Source of the DNA: Gemmatimonadota bacterium
Lineage (GTDB): Bacteria; Gemmatimonadota; Gemmatimonadetes; Gemmatimonadales; GWC2-71-9
DNA: 39,447 bases
Direction of reading: 5' to 3'
Assembly (NCBI GenBank): GCA_040388535.1
Contig: JAZKBR010000002.1
Span: 213,083-252,529, forward strand
The notes beneath the pieces are model-generated. The model did not search any database, had not been told where the DNA came from, and worked only from the letters and a program-made list of their open reading frames with translations. Positions 32,105-39,447 of the stretch are shown here, one piece after another; positions within the stretch are counted from its first letter, which is position 1; the number at the start of each line of letters is the position of its first letter. The position numbers were made by a program, and so were the translations under genes.

Positions 32105-32667
32105 TCCTGCTGCTCGACCACGACGACTCGTTTGTCTACACGCTCGCGGGATACGTCGCTGCCTTCGGAGAAATCGCGGAGGTGCGGCGGGTGCACGGCC
32201 TGACCATGCCAGCGGTGATCGCGCTGGCACCCACCGCAATCATTCTCTCACCAGGGCCCGGCGCTCCTGATCGTTTCCCGTTGTCGCAGAAGATCGTCGG
32301 CAACTTCGGACCCAAGCTGCCGATACTCGGCGTCTGCCTGGGCCATCAGATCATCGCCGCGGCCTACGGCGCCACGGTAATGCGTGCGCCACGGCCTCGC
32401 CACGGAATGACTTCGCCGGTCAGCCACGACGGCGAGGGAGTCTTCCACGGCTTGCCCTCGCCTTTGCAGGCGACTCGCTATCACTCGCTCGCAGTGGTGC
32501 AGGAGACGGTGCCGGACGGGCTCGCTGTGAGCGCAGTCGCAGCAGACGATGGCGTGGTGATGGGGGTTCGACACCGGACTCTGCCGGTCGAGGGTGTGCA
32601 GTTCCATCCCGAGTCGGTGCTCACCGAACACGGGATGGCGATGATCGGAAATTTTCTCGGGCGCTAG
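32101..32667 (+). CDS. pabA: aminodeoxychorismate synthase glutamine amidotransferase (PabA)
   Basis: 188 residues. GTG 32101 overlaps the pabB stop and has GGAGG upstream. Class I glutamine amidotransferase triad: Cys79 in GVCLGHQ, His169 and Glu171 in QFHPESV. The oxyanion strand SPGPGAPD is present. It supplies ammonia to PabB. The gene shares its stop tetramer CTAG with the convergent doxX gene (4-bp overlap), so the folate operon ends here. Confidence 0.93.
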   Translation: MILLLDHDDSFVYTLAGYVAAFGEIAEVRRVHGLTMPAVIALAPTAIILSPGPGAPDRFPLSQKIVGNFGPKLPILGVCLGHQIIAAAYGATVMRAPRPRHGMTSPVSHDGEGVFHGLPSPLQATRYHSLAVVQETVPDGLAVSAVAADDGVVMGVRHRTLPVEGVQFHPESVLTEHGMAMIGNFLGR

Positions 32668-33173
32668 AGGTCGCGGTCGCGCCGGCGTTCGCGGCGCCAG
32701 CCATCGAGGCCAAGCGTATCCCCCGCACCACCGATCAGCAGGGCAATGCAGAGCATGATCTGCATCAGGTAGGGACGCACGTCCCCGGCATCACGCCACC
32801 CGGCGGCGAGAGCCAACGCGATCGAGACGATAACCGCGAGCGTCGCGGCCAGACGGGTGCGCAATCCGATCAGCAGCATCACTCCTGCAATGACCTGCGC
32901 CCACGCAATCAGACCAGCCACCAGCGCGCCGTGTGGCAGCAGCAGGTCGCGCACCACCGCCGCCCAGAGGCCGGTGGGGTGGGAGGCGAGCCAGAGCGCG
33001 AGACGCTCGGGGAGCTCGAGCTGCCAGTGCAGCGCGACCACCGGCAGCGGCACCGCGCCGCCGACCTTGTACATCGTCAGCTTGCCCCAGGCGGCCAGCA
33101 GGAGTCCGGCACCGGTGGCAATCCGGAGGAAGGCCAAAGCACGGGCGGCCGGCAAGGTGTAGGTACGGGTCAT
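32664..33173 (-). CDS. DoxX-family membrane protein
   Basis: 169 residues, ATG 33173 with GGAG upstream. There are four membrane helices: LAFLRIATGAGLLLAAWGKL, ALVAGLIAWAQVIAGVMLLIGL, LAATLAVIVSIALALAAGW and LMQIMLCIALLIGGAGDTLGLD. The first carries the R-x(5)-GxxL/AAWGK motif of DoxX and related quinol-oxidase subunits. The C-terminal tail is Arg-rich. The family is found in thiosulfate:quinone oxidoreductase and in detoxification roles; the specific role here is unknown. It starts 4 bp after pfkA's stop and so forms one transcript with it. Confidence 0.85.
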   Translation of the reverse strand: MTRTYTLPAARALAFLRIATGAGLLLAAWGKLTMYKVGGAVPLPVVALHWQLELPERLALWLASHPTGLWAAVVRDLLLPHGALVAGLIAWAQVIAGVMLLIGLRTRLAATLAVIVSIALALAAGWRDAGDVRPYLMQIMLCIALLIGGAGDTLGLDGWRRERRRDRDL

Positions 33174-33176
33174 GGC

Positions 33177-34256
33177 TCAATCTCCGAAGGAGATACCGAG
33201 ATGGCGCGCAGTGAGGATGATGCCGGAATCGAGCGGGACGGTCTTGGTGCGACCGACGACCTGGTCCATCGGGATGCGGACCACATTGGGCGGCTGGAAG
33301 GCGACCATGGTCCCGAAGTCGCCGTCGGCGATCGCCCGGATCGCTGCTGAACCGAAGCGAAGTGCCAGCAAGCGATCGAAGGTGGTCGGCGAACCGCCGC
33401 GCTGGAGATGGCCGAGCACAAGTGATCGGGTCTCCTTGCCGGTACGAAGCGCGATCCCGTGGGCCACCAGCTCCGCGATGCCGCCGAGCCGATCACTGGT
33501 CCCGGCAGTGCCCTTCTCGCGCAGGGTGACGGTGCCACCGACCGGCGTCGCGCCTTCGGAGACGACCACGACGGAGAAGTGCCGTCCGGCGCGTTCGCGC
33601 GCGCGGATCTTCTCGCACACGATCTCGATATCGAACGGAATCTCGGGGATCAGGATCACGTCGGCGGTGGCGGAGAGCCCGCTGTGCAGCGTGATCCAGC
33701 CCGCGTGGCGCCCCATCAGCTCGACCACCATCACCCGATCGTGGGCTTCGGCCGTGGTGTGGAGCTTGTCGAGGGCATCGGTGGCCGTCGTGACGGCGGT
33801 ATCGAACCCGAAGGTGCAATCCGTGCCAGGAACGTCGTTGTCGATCGTCTTCGGGACGCCAACGACCTTGAGCCCGCGGCGCCAGAGTTCGGCCGCGATC
33901 CCGAGGGAGCCGTCGCCGCCGATGGAAATCAGGGCGTCGATTCCTTCACGGTCGAAGGCCGCCATCAGCTCGTCGCAACGGTCGACTTCGACGACCCGAC
34001 CGTCAGGTTGGAGCTGGGGCCAGCGAAGCGGATTGCCGCGGTTGGTAGTGCCGAGGATGGTGCCGCCGAGGTGGGTGATGCCACGCACCTGTTCGGGGCC
34101 GAGAGGGATGATGCCGGAACCGTCATAGAGACCGTGAAACCCGCGGCGGATGCCGACGCATTCCCAGCCCCGGTCGTGAGCGGTCAGGACGGCAGAGCGG
34201 ATGACGGCATTGAGGCCCGGGGCGTCGCCGCCGCCGGTGGATATGGCAATTTTCAC
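33177..34256 (-). CDS. pfkA: 6-phosphofructokinase, ATP-type with K124 (group III-like)
   Basis: 359 residues, GTG 34256. N-terminal STGGGDAPGLNA, then ISIGGDGS (113-117) and PKTIDNDVPGTDCTFGFDTAV (135-155), with Lys136 and catalytic Asp139 and Asp141. Gly in GGDGS (position 104 of E. coli PfkA) argues for ATP rather than pyrophosphate. Lys where E. coli has Gly124 is typical of the mixed group III PFKs, also seen in actinobacteria and PPi enzymes. Further signatures are VELMGRHAGWI and LGHLQRGGSP. It phosphorylates fructose 6-phosphate in glycolysis. Ribosome signal is weak. Confidence 0.92.
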   Translation of the reverse strand: MKIAISTGGGDAPGLNAVIRSAVLTAHDRGWECVGIRRGFHGLYDGSGIIPLGPEQVRGITHLGGTILGTTNRGNPLRWPQLQPDGRVVEVDRCDELMAAFDREGIDALISIGGDGSLGIAAELWRRGLKVVGVPKTIDNDVPGTDCTFGFDTAVTTATDALDKLHTTAEAHDRVMVVELMGRHAGWITLHSGLSATADVILIPEIPFDIEIVCEKIRARERAGRHFSVVVVSEGATPVGGTVTLREKGTAGTSDRLGGIAELVAHGIALRTGKETRSLVLGHLQRGGSPTTFDRLLALRFGSAAIRAIADGDFGTMVAFQPPNVVRIPMDQVVGRTKTVPLDSGIILTARHLGISFGD

Positions 34257-34352
34257 GTGGTGCCGACAACTCCATCGAAAGCGATTGGCTGGTGGCGGGA
34301 ATTTGGAATCATAGCGTCCACGCAGGGTGTGACCAACGGCAGGAGATTATTC

Positions 34353-34772
34353 TTGGGTATGTCGATTTCGTCTCGTGCTCCCCTCGCGCTGCTTACCGTG
34401 GGCCTGCTGGCCGCCACTCGTTTGACGGCGCAAGCCCAGGGTCAGCCTACGCCGCCGGATTCGGCCGCGATCCGGCAGGCTCAGGGCAAGCGGATTTTCG
34501 AGGGAAAGGGTCTCTGTTTCTCCTGCCACGGGCCGCAGGGTGAGGGCGTGCTCGGCCCGACGACTCGCCTCGCCGCCGGCAAGATCTGGCTGCACGTGAA
34601 GGATGGCACCCAGGCCGAGATCGCCGCGATGATTCGGGTCGGGATCGAGTCGGAGAAGTCGCAGAGCGGGACGGCGATGCCGGCTCGCGGCGGTGCGCGG
34701 CTCACCGATGCCGAGGTCGATCTGGTCGCGGCGTACGTGGTGGAGCTTCACAAGCGCTCACCAGTCAAGTGA
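34353..34772 (+). CDS. class I cytochrome c
   Basis: 139 residues. I choose TTG 34353 because AGGAG (34341-34345) has ideal spacing to it; an ATG two codons later (34359) is the alternative. A signal peptide (LALLTVGLLAATRLTAQAQG) is followed by one heme c site, C55-F-S-C58-H59, and the likely axial Met109 in GTAMPARGG. After this comes a final helix (TDAEVDLVAAYVVELH), the classic small cytochrome c fold. It is a soluble periplasmic electron carrier. It overlaps the next gene by GTGA. Confidence 0.88.
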   Translation: MGMSISSRAPLALLTVGLLAATRLTAQAQGQPTPPDSAAIRQAQGKRIFEGKGLCFSCHGPQGEGVLGPTTRLAAGKIWLHVKDGTQAEIAAMIRVGIESEKSQSGTAMPARGGARLTDAEVDLVAAYVVELHKRSPVK

Positions 34773-35716
34773 TCGGCAGGCGGGGCAGTATCGTCACGGC
34801 GATCACGCTCACGCTCGGCTGCGCGGTCGCGATCTATTCCAGCGCAACTCCTCCCACCGCCGATCCGGGCAGCTGGACGATGGTTCCGCCTGTGAATGTC
34901 ATCCTGATCGGGAAGCTCAGCGACCCACGACTCGGGGAAGCAAGCGGTGCTGCCCTCAGCGTCGCGAATCCTGGGCTGTTCTGGACGATCGATGACTCCG
35001 GGAATCCGCCAGATCTGTACGCCGTCGACAGCACCGGCACCCTCAGGGCCGATTTTGCGGTGACCGGCGCGACGAATGTCGACTGGGAAGAGGTCGCCGT
35101 CGGGCCGTGCGGCACCAGCCGCTGCGTCTACATCGCGGACACCGGGGACAACAGCGAGCGCCGACGAGATGTGATCATCTACCGGGTCGTGGAGCCCGTG
35201 GTGACCCCGGACTCCCGCGCTGCCGCAAAGCCGTTGTCGGGGGTCGAATCGATCCGGCTGGTCTACCCGGACCAGCCGCACGATGTCGAGGCGATGGCGG
35301 TGACCAGTGGCGGCGAAATCCTGCTCGTGACCAAGGGGAGGTCCCGCGGCATCCTGGTGTTCGCGATCCCGGCGTCGGCCTGGGGGAGCGGTCGCACGGT
35401 AACCCCGGTGCGTCGCGACTCGTTGCCGATCGTCGCCGCTGGCGGAATGGGCCGTGAGGTCACCGGAATGGCTCTCTCCCCAGACGGCAAGCGCGTGGTG
35501 GTGAGAACCTACCGCGACCTCTATCCATTCACCCTTCGAGGGGATGGCACCTTCGCTCCAATGGGAAAGCCAACCGGGTGCGACATCCTCGGTCGCGAGC
35601 CTCAGGGGGAGGGAATCACTTTCGTGAACGACCGCCAGCTGCTGCTCACGAGCGAGCGCGGGCTGTTCAAGACGGGGACGATGCTGCTACTGGAATGCCC
35701 CCCATTGAACCAGTGA
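34769..35716 (+). CDS. secreted propeller-like protein, unknown function
   Basis: 315 residues, GTG 34769 overlapping the cytochrome stop. The N-terminal hydrophobic segment (IVTAITLTLGCAVAIY) is a signal peptide or anchor. The body has repeated four-strand-like patterns with WTIDDSGNPPDLYAVD, DWEEVAVGPC, VYIADTGDNSERR, VEAMAVTSGGEILLVTKG, GMALSPDGKRVVVRTYRDLYPF and GEGITFVNDRQLLLTSERG, as in beta-propellers of the phytase-like or esterase-like kind. Four Cys residues may form disulfides. Translational coupling to the cytochrome suggests a shared periplasmic role, but none can be named. Confidence 0.72.
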   Translation: MIGRRGSIVTAITLTLGCAVAIYSSATPPTADPGSWTMVPPVNVILIGKLSDPRLGEASGAALSVANPGLFWTIDDSGNPPDLYAVDSTGTLRADFAVTGATNVDWEEVAVGPCGTSRCVYIADTGDNSERRRDVIIYRVVEPVVTPDSRAAAKPLSGVESIRLVYPDQPHDVEAMAVTSGGEILLVTKGRSRGILVFAIPASAWGSGRTVTPVRRDSLPIVAAGGMGREVTGMALSPDGKRVVVRTYRDLYPFTLRGDGTFAPMGKPTGCDILGREPQGEGITFVNDRQLLLTSERGLFKTGTMLLLECPPLNQ

Positions 35717-35970
35717 GTATTAGTTACGACTCCTAGTTGTAAGAGACGCCAGTCAAATGGGTTAGCGTAGGAGGAAACGGGTGCAATAAAGCAACTGAAG
35801 ATGATAGTTTTATAAACTACTACTACAACTAGTACGACGGCAGAACTCCCCTTCGTAGTATCCCGCACAACGATCCCACCGATGCGACTGGTCGCAGCAC
35901 CTCCTAAGTGCTATATTTCCCGGTCGGTTAGCAGGCCTGCCCGATCCCGCGTCACGCGAGGAGTCGCACC
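35717..35970. other. AT-rich intergenic stretch with inverted repeats and promoter-like site
   Basis: The first about 140 bp are visibly richer in A and T than anything around them. They contain a split inverted repeat (CTAGTTGTA at 35733-35741 and TACAACTAG at 35824-35832) and a short hairpin AGTTT-TAT-AAACT (35806-35818). An open frame on the minus strand (35868 to 35602) looks spurious. TATATT at 35912-35917 is a possible -10 element of the following operon. No tRNA or known RNA fold was recognised. Confidence 0.5.
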
Positions 35971-37083
35971 CTGGACCTCCCTACCACCCATCGGATTCCC
36001 CTGACCTGGCTGCTTGAACACGGCGGCCCGTCATTGCGATATCGCACCCTGTCGGAGCTCACCCCTGCGGGCGGCGCCGACCCGGCCTCCCTCAGCGAGG
36101 CGATGGCAGCGCTGGTGCAATCGCCTCAGGTCTCGGCGGTTACCACCCGACAGCAGGAGACCGGTCTCTGGGGCGAAAACTTCCTCGCCTTCGAACCGAA
36201 CCCCAATCGCGAAATCGAAGAAGTCGGCACCGTGGCGCAGTACCGTCGCCTCGTTCAACTCGGGGTACCCAACACCACGCGGCCATTCCGTCTCGCGGAG
36301 CGAGTGCTCTTCCGGGTCTTCTCCCGCGACGATGACCCGCTGCTCCTCGGCGAGTTCGACGATGCGGTCGAGGAAGATCCGCGCACCGAGGTGTGGTACC
36401 GCAACCTGATCCGCGACGGTGCCGCGGCGGCGCTCGCCGAGGCGGGACGCGAAGAGGATCCGCGCCTGCGCGGAGCGGCACACAAGGTCGTGAATGCGGT
36501 GTCGGCATTCCTCCGCTCGCCGCTGGTTGAAGATCCGTTCATCAAGCGCAGCGGTGGCTTCCAGCTGCACCCTGAGGCTTCGCCGCCAAGCTGGTGGTCG
36601 CTGGCGATGTTGTCGTCGATGCCGGCACTCCAGCGCGAACGTGGTGGCTTCCTCGAACGCCTGGGGCAGTATCTCGCAGCGCCGGTACCAGACAAGTCGT
36701 ACATGATCCCGATCGGCAATCGCACCATGAAGCCGACGCACGTGCTGCTCGGTGACCCGATCGAACTCGACTCGAAGGGTCTGCTCAAGGACGTCCCGCT
36801 CGCGTTGCACTACATCGAACTGCTCGCCGGCCTGGGGCAGAATCAGTTGCTCGCGGCACCCAACTCGGTGATCGCGTTGCAGCGCTTGCTTGAGGATGTC
36901 GACGCCGATGGCGTCTGGCACCCGAAGAATCTTCGCTCGCAGCCGAAGGCGAGTTCGCCGGTCACCTACCACTGCTGGCCCCTGACGCCGGACGATGGCG
37001 GACTCACCGCGCGGCAGGCCGACATCACCTTCCGGTTGGCTAAAATCGCGAAGCGCCTCGGCTGGCGACTCGAGTACTCCTGA
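35971..37083 (+). CDS. unrecognised protein, probable CTG start
   Basis: 370 residues if read from CTG 35971. GAGGAG (35958-35963) lies seven bases before it, and the only other candidate is a TTG at 36034, with no ATG or GTG between the upstream in-frame stop (35929) and there. The segment between CTG and TTG (IPLTWLLEHGGPSLRYRTLSEL) looks coding and resembles the opening of helical repeat proteins, which supports the longer form. The rest is helical with Trp-rich stretches (WWSLAMLSSMPAL, TYHCWPLTPDDGG), perhaps an alpha/alpha barrel. I do not recognise the family. It ends 1 bp before the TrmB-type gene and so belongs with the downstream regulatory genes. Confidence 0.68.
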   Translation: MDLPTTHRIPLTWLLEHGGPSLRYRTLSELTPAGGADPASLSEAMAALVQSPQVSAVTTRQQETGLWGENFLAFEPNPNREIEEVGTVAQYRRLVQLGVPNTTRPFRLAERVLFRVFSRDDDPLLLGEFDDAVEEDPRTEVWYRNLIRDGAAAALAEAGREEDPRLRGAAHKVVNAVSAFLRSPLVEDPFIKRSGGFQLHPEASPPSWWSLAMLSSMPALQRERGGFLERLGQYLAAPVPDKSYMIPIGNRTMKPTHVLLGDPIELDSKGLLKDVPLALHYIELLAGLGQNQLLAAPNSVIALQRLLEDVDADGVWHPKNLRSQPKASSPVTYHCWPLTPDDGGLTARQADITFRLAKIAKRLGWRLEYS

Positions 37084-37084
37084 C

Positions 37085-37771
37085 GTGTCCGGCCATCTCG
37101 ACCTGACACCGTTCGGCTTCACGCCGACGGAAGGGCTGATCTATGAGGTACTCCTCACCGGCGGCCCTGGCACCGGCTACACGATCGCCCGGGCCGCAGG
37201 TCTCGCGCGCGCCAATGTCTATGCTGCCCTCGAAGGCCTGGTCTCCAAGGGCGCCGCGCGAGTCGAGGAAGGGCGGCCACGGCGCTTCCGGCCCGAGCCA
37301 CCGAGCACGCTCCTCGCCCGACTGAGCGATCGGCAGGGCGAGGCGATGGAGCGACTGGGGCAATCACTGGCGGCGCTGGCGGTACCCGATACGCCAACCC
37401 TGGTGGAACTCGCCTCGCCACGCGGCGCCATCCAGCTGATGGGCCACGAGGTCGCGCGCGCCGATACTCATATCGAGCTCCTCGCCCCCGCAGATGGTTG
37501 TCTGGCACTCCTGCCCCAGTTGCGGCGCGCCGCGAGCGTGGGCGTCTCACTCGACATCTCTTCGCTCGCTCCAGTGCCAATGGGCGCCATCGAGGTGACG
37601 GTCATTCCGCCGCCGGTCTGGCCAGGAGACCCCGTGCTACTCGTGGTGGATGATCGTGCGGCGCTGGTCGGTGCGCGCACCGGGGAGCAGTTCTCCGGTC
37701 ACTGGGGGAGCGGCCCCGCATTTGTCGCCGCCGCTCGTCGCGCACTGCTCGCCCTGAAGGAGGGGCGATGA
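37085..37771 (+). CDS. TrmB-family transcriptional regulator
   Basis: 228 residues, GTG 37085, one base after the preceding stop. The N-terminal helix-turn-helix is of the TrmB kind: FGFTPTEGLIYEVLLTGGPGTGYTIARAAGLARANVYAALEGLVSKGAARVEEG. The C-terminal part (THIELLAPADGCLALLPQLRRAASVGVSLDISSLAP, then PVLLVVDDRAALVGAR) matches the TrmB ligand-binding half. TrmB regulators are best known from archaea and from some bacteria as sugar-responsive. The stop overlaps the next gene as ATGA. Confidence 0.8.
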   Translation: MSGHLDLTPFGFTPTEGLIYEVLLTGGPGTGYTIARAAGLARANVYAALEGLVSKGAARVEEGRPRRFRPEPPSTLLARLSDRQGEAMERLGQSLAALAVPDTPTLVELASPRGAIQLMGHEVARADTHIELLAPADGCLALLPQLRRAASVGVSLDISSLAPVPMGAIEVTVIPPPVWPGDPVLLVVDDRAALVGARTGEQFSGHWGSGPAFVAAARRALLALKEGR

Positions 37772-39393
37772 GAGTGCCGCCGGTGGACCCGGCCCAGAAC
37801 GACGAGCACGACGAAGTCTTCCTCGGGCTGCAGCGCGACTACCTCCGTGAAGCACCGGCGCGCCTCGCCGAACTCCGCAAGGATCTCGCGGCGTTCCGTT
37901 CGGGCGAGCCTGACGCACTCGAGTCGTTGCGGCAACGCTTCCACCGACTCGCCGGGTCGGGCGGCTCGTACGGCTTCCCGCGTGTCACCGAAGTCGGTCG
38001 CGCGATGGAGCACCGGATCCTGACGCCGCCGATGCCGACGGTGCAGGACGCTGACCAGATCGAGCAGGCCATTCAGGATCTCAAGGCCGCATTCGACACC
38101 GCCGCGGTCGACCTCGGCATGCCGATGGTACTCGGTCGACTCCCCGGCTTCGGCTGGCGCACGTTACTGGTGATGCGAGCCGCGGGGATTCGTGACGAGA
38201 TCGTCCGGTCGCTCGAAGAGACGGGGTTCGTGGTCGACATTCGCGAGGGCGATGTTGATCCATGGGACGTGGCACCTTCCGAACGACCGGACCTGGTCGT
38301 GATCGGGACCGAGTCAGGCGAGGACCCGCTCGCACTGGCACGTTATTGGGCCGCCGCAACTCCGGAACGTCCGCGCGCGGTGGTGCTGGCCGATCCGACC
38401 GAGCGCTTCGACCGGTTGCGTACCGCCGCGGCCGGCGTCGATGCGGTCTTCGGACCGAGCACGTTACCGCGCGGCCTGGCGCAGTACGCTCGCGCTCTGG
38501 CCCAGATCGGCGCGCCGCCCGCCAACGTGGTTGTGGTCGAGGACGATCCGGCACAGGCGCAGCTCTTCTCGACCTGGCTCGGCCAGCTCAACGCACGGGT
38601 CACCATCTGCGCCACGGCGGGTCAGGCACGTGAAGCCCTGGCGATCGAGACACCCGACCTCGTGCTGCTCGACGTCGATCTGCCTGACGTGGACGGCTAT
38701 GCCCTTGCGCGGCTGATGCGGCAGGATGCCCGCCTCGCGCTGGTACCAATCGTCTTCCTCACGGCGCGGCACTCGCTGGCCGACGAAATGGAAGGGCTGC
38801 GCGCGGGCGGCGACGACTTCCTCGCCAAGCCGGTGGAGCGAAGCCACCTGTTGCAGGTGGTGCTCACGCGCACCGAGCGCGGTCGCCGGATCCGGGAGCT
38901 GGTCCATCGCGACGGGCTCACCGGCGTGCTCAACCACGCGACGCTGATGGCCGAACTCGAGCATGCGATTGCGTTTGCAGGGCGTCATGGCGAGCCGCTG
39001 ACCTTCCTGATGCTCGACCTCGATCACTTCAAGCGGATCAACGACACCTACGGTCACCTTGTTGGCGACCAGGTGCTGATGCACGTGGCGCGAGTCTTCA
39101 AGAAGGGGATCCGTGGCAGCGACATGCTCGGGCGCTACGGCGGCGAGGAGTTCGGGATCATCCTTCGTCGTTGTCCACCAGCGAACGGCAGAACCATCGC
39201 CGACAAGATGCGCCAGGCGCTTGCCGACGCCACGCTCACCCTCGGCAGCAACGAACCGGTCTCGATGCGCGTGAGCATCGGCGTGGCGACCTTCCCCGGC
39301 TCCGGCAAGACCGCAGTGGAAGTGGCGAGCGCGGCGGACCGTGCGTTGTATCGGGCGAAGAGCAGCGGAAGAGATCGGGTGGAGATGGGATGA
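37768..39393 (+). CDS. Hpt - pseudo-receiver - receiver - diguanylate cyclase (GGDEF)
   Basis: 541 residues, ATG 37768 with AAGGAGG upstream. Residues about 15-110 are an Hpt domain (FHRLAGSGGSYGF, phospho-His59). Residues about 130-250 have a receiver-like order but no phosphorylatable Asp (PDLVVIGTES), so a pseudo-receiver. Residues about 257-375 form a true receiver: VVVVEDDPAQ, Asp302 in LLDVDLPD and Lys in FLAKPV. The GGDEF domain reads GGEEF at 458-462, with an inhibitory RxxD site (Arg449-Asp452) five residues before it, so it should make cyclic di-GMP and be product-inhibited. The stop is the first TGA of a 7-bp tandem repeat. No cognate histidine kinase is in the window. Confidence 0.9.
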   Translation: MRVPPVDPAQNDEHDEVFLGLQRDYLREAPARLAELRKDLAAFRSGEPDALESLRQRFHRLAGSGGSYGFPRVTEVGRAMEHRILTPPMPTVQDADQIEQAIQDLKAAFDTAAVDLGMPMVLGRLPGFGWRTLLVMRAAGIRDEIVRSLEETGFVVDIREGDVDPWDVAPSERPDLVVIGTESGEDPLALARYWAAATPERPRAVVLADPTERFDRLRTAAAGVDAVFGPSTLPRGLAQYARALAQIGAPPANVVVVEDDPAQAQLFSTWLGQLNARVTICATAGQAREALAIETPDLVLLDVDLPDVDGYALARLMRQDARLALVPIVFLTARHSLADEMEGLRAGGDDFLAKPVERSHLLQVVLTRTERGRRIRELVHRDGLTGVLNHATLMAELEHAIAFAGRHGEPLTFLMLDLDHFKRINDTYGHLVGDQVLMHVARVFKKGIRGSDMLGRYGGEEFGIILRRCPPANGRTIADKMRQALADATLTLGSNEPVSMRVSIGVATFPGSGKTAVEVASAADRALYRAKSSGRDRVEMG

Positions 39394-39447
39394 TGGATGA
39401 TGGATGATGGATGATGGATGATGGATGATGGATGATGGATGATGGAT
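39391..39447. repeat. perfect 7-bp tandem repeat (TGATGGA)n, runs off the window
   Basis: Eight exact copies of TGATGGA plus one base reach the window edge. The first TGA is the stop codon of the GGDEF gene. The unit is a reverse complement of the TCATCCA units at 693-762. Confidence 0.95.

Noticed and set aside
35602-35868. 88-codon minus-strand frame with a hydrophobic stretch
   Set aside because: The Val run comes from a TAC/GTA triplet run in the AT-rich gap, it overlaps the 3' end of the plus-strand gene, and it has no ribosome site.
39391-39447. CRISPR-like array
   Set aside because: It is a simple 7-bp tandem repeat without spacers, and no cas genes are present.

Overview
The window is one GC-rich bacterial chromosome segment that looks vertically inherited. 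It has dense, mostly intact housekeeping and envelope genes, short intergenic gaps, many overlapping start/stop junctions and many GTG/TTG starts. There is no rRNA, tRNA, phage, insertion sequence or CRISPR array. Several features together fit a Gemmatimonadota-like bacterium: a DUF5916 outer-membrane protein beside a large lipoprotein zinc protease and a secreted serine hydrolase, an M56 protease with HEAT repeats, a short DnaE, and an IspH of the long cyanobacterial/plant type. This is an inference from gene content; no marker gene was available to place it.

Layout. 1-3785: end of an unknown gene, tag (3-methyladenine glycosylase) and a short DnaE-type polymerase, a small DNA-repair or translesion block. 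A degenerate 7-bp tandem repeat forms the tag 3' end. 3871-11280: secreted and envelope functions (small lipoprotein, HExxH lipoprotein protease, SxxK serine hydrolase, DUF5916 barrel). 11361-15285: a compact BlaI / M56-protease-HEAT / HEAT-repeat operon with two BlaI-type operators in front, divergent from a secreted YceI-like protein. 16136-18202: PepSY-type membrane protein and an ApbE-DUF2271 fusion (flavin/redox at the envelope). 18347-20690: DUF72 protein, a TetR regulator with three copies of a 17-bp element upstream, and a winged-helix protein fused to a nucleotidyltransferase-like fold that has lost its catalytic residues. 20778-25267: ispH, a small membrane-anchored protein, and a PAS-Fis regulator divergent from an eight-helix receptor with a methyl-accepting-like signalling domain. 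25274-29611: divergent DEAH-type helicase and SDR oxidoreductase, then a secreted low-complexity protein. 29835-32667: a pterin/folate operon (PTPS-like, phhB, pabB, pabA). 32664-34256: doxX and pfkA. 34353-35716: cytochrome c and a secreted propeller-like protein. 35971-39393: an unrecognised protein with a probable CTG start, a TrmB-type regulator and an Hpt-REC-GGDEF protein. The window ends in eight perfect copies of TGATGGA.

The most interesting parts are the BlaI/M56-HEAT/HEAT operon, in which HEAT repeats occupy the place of the beta-lactam sensor, the heptamer repeats that supply stop codons to two unrelated genes, and the PTPS-like enzyme carrying adjacent Cys and Glu in its active-site motif inside a folate operon.
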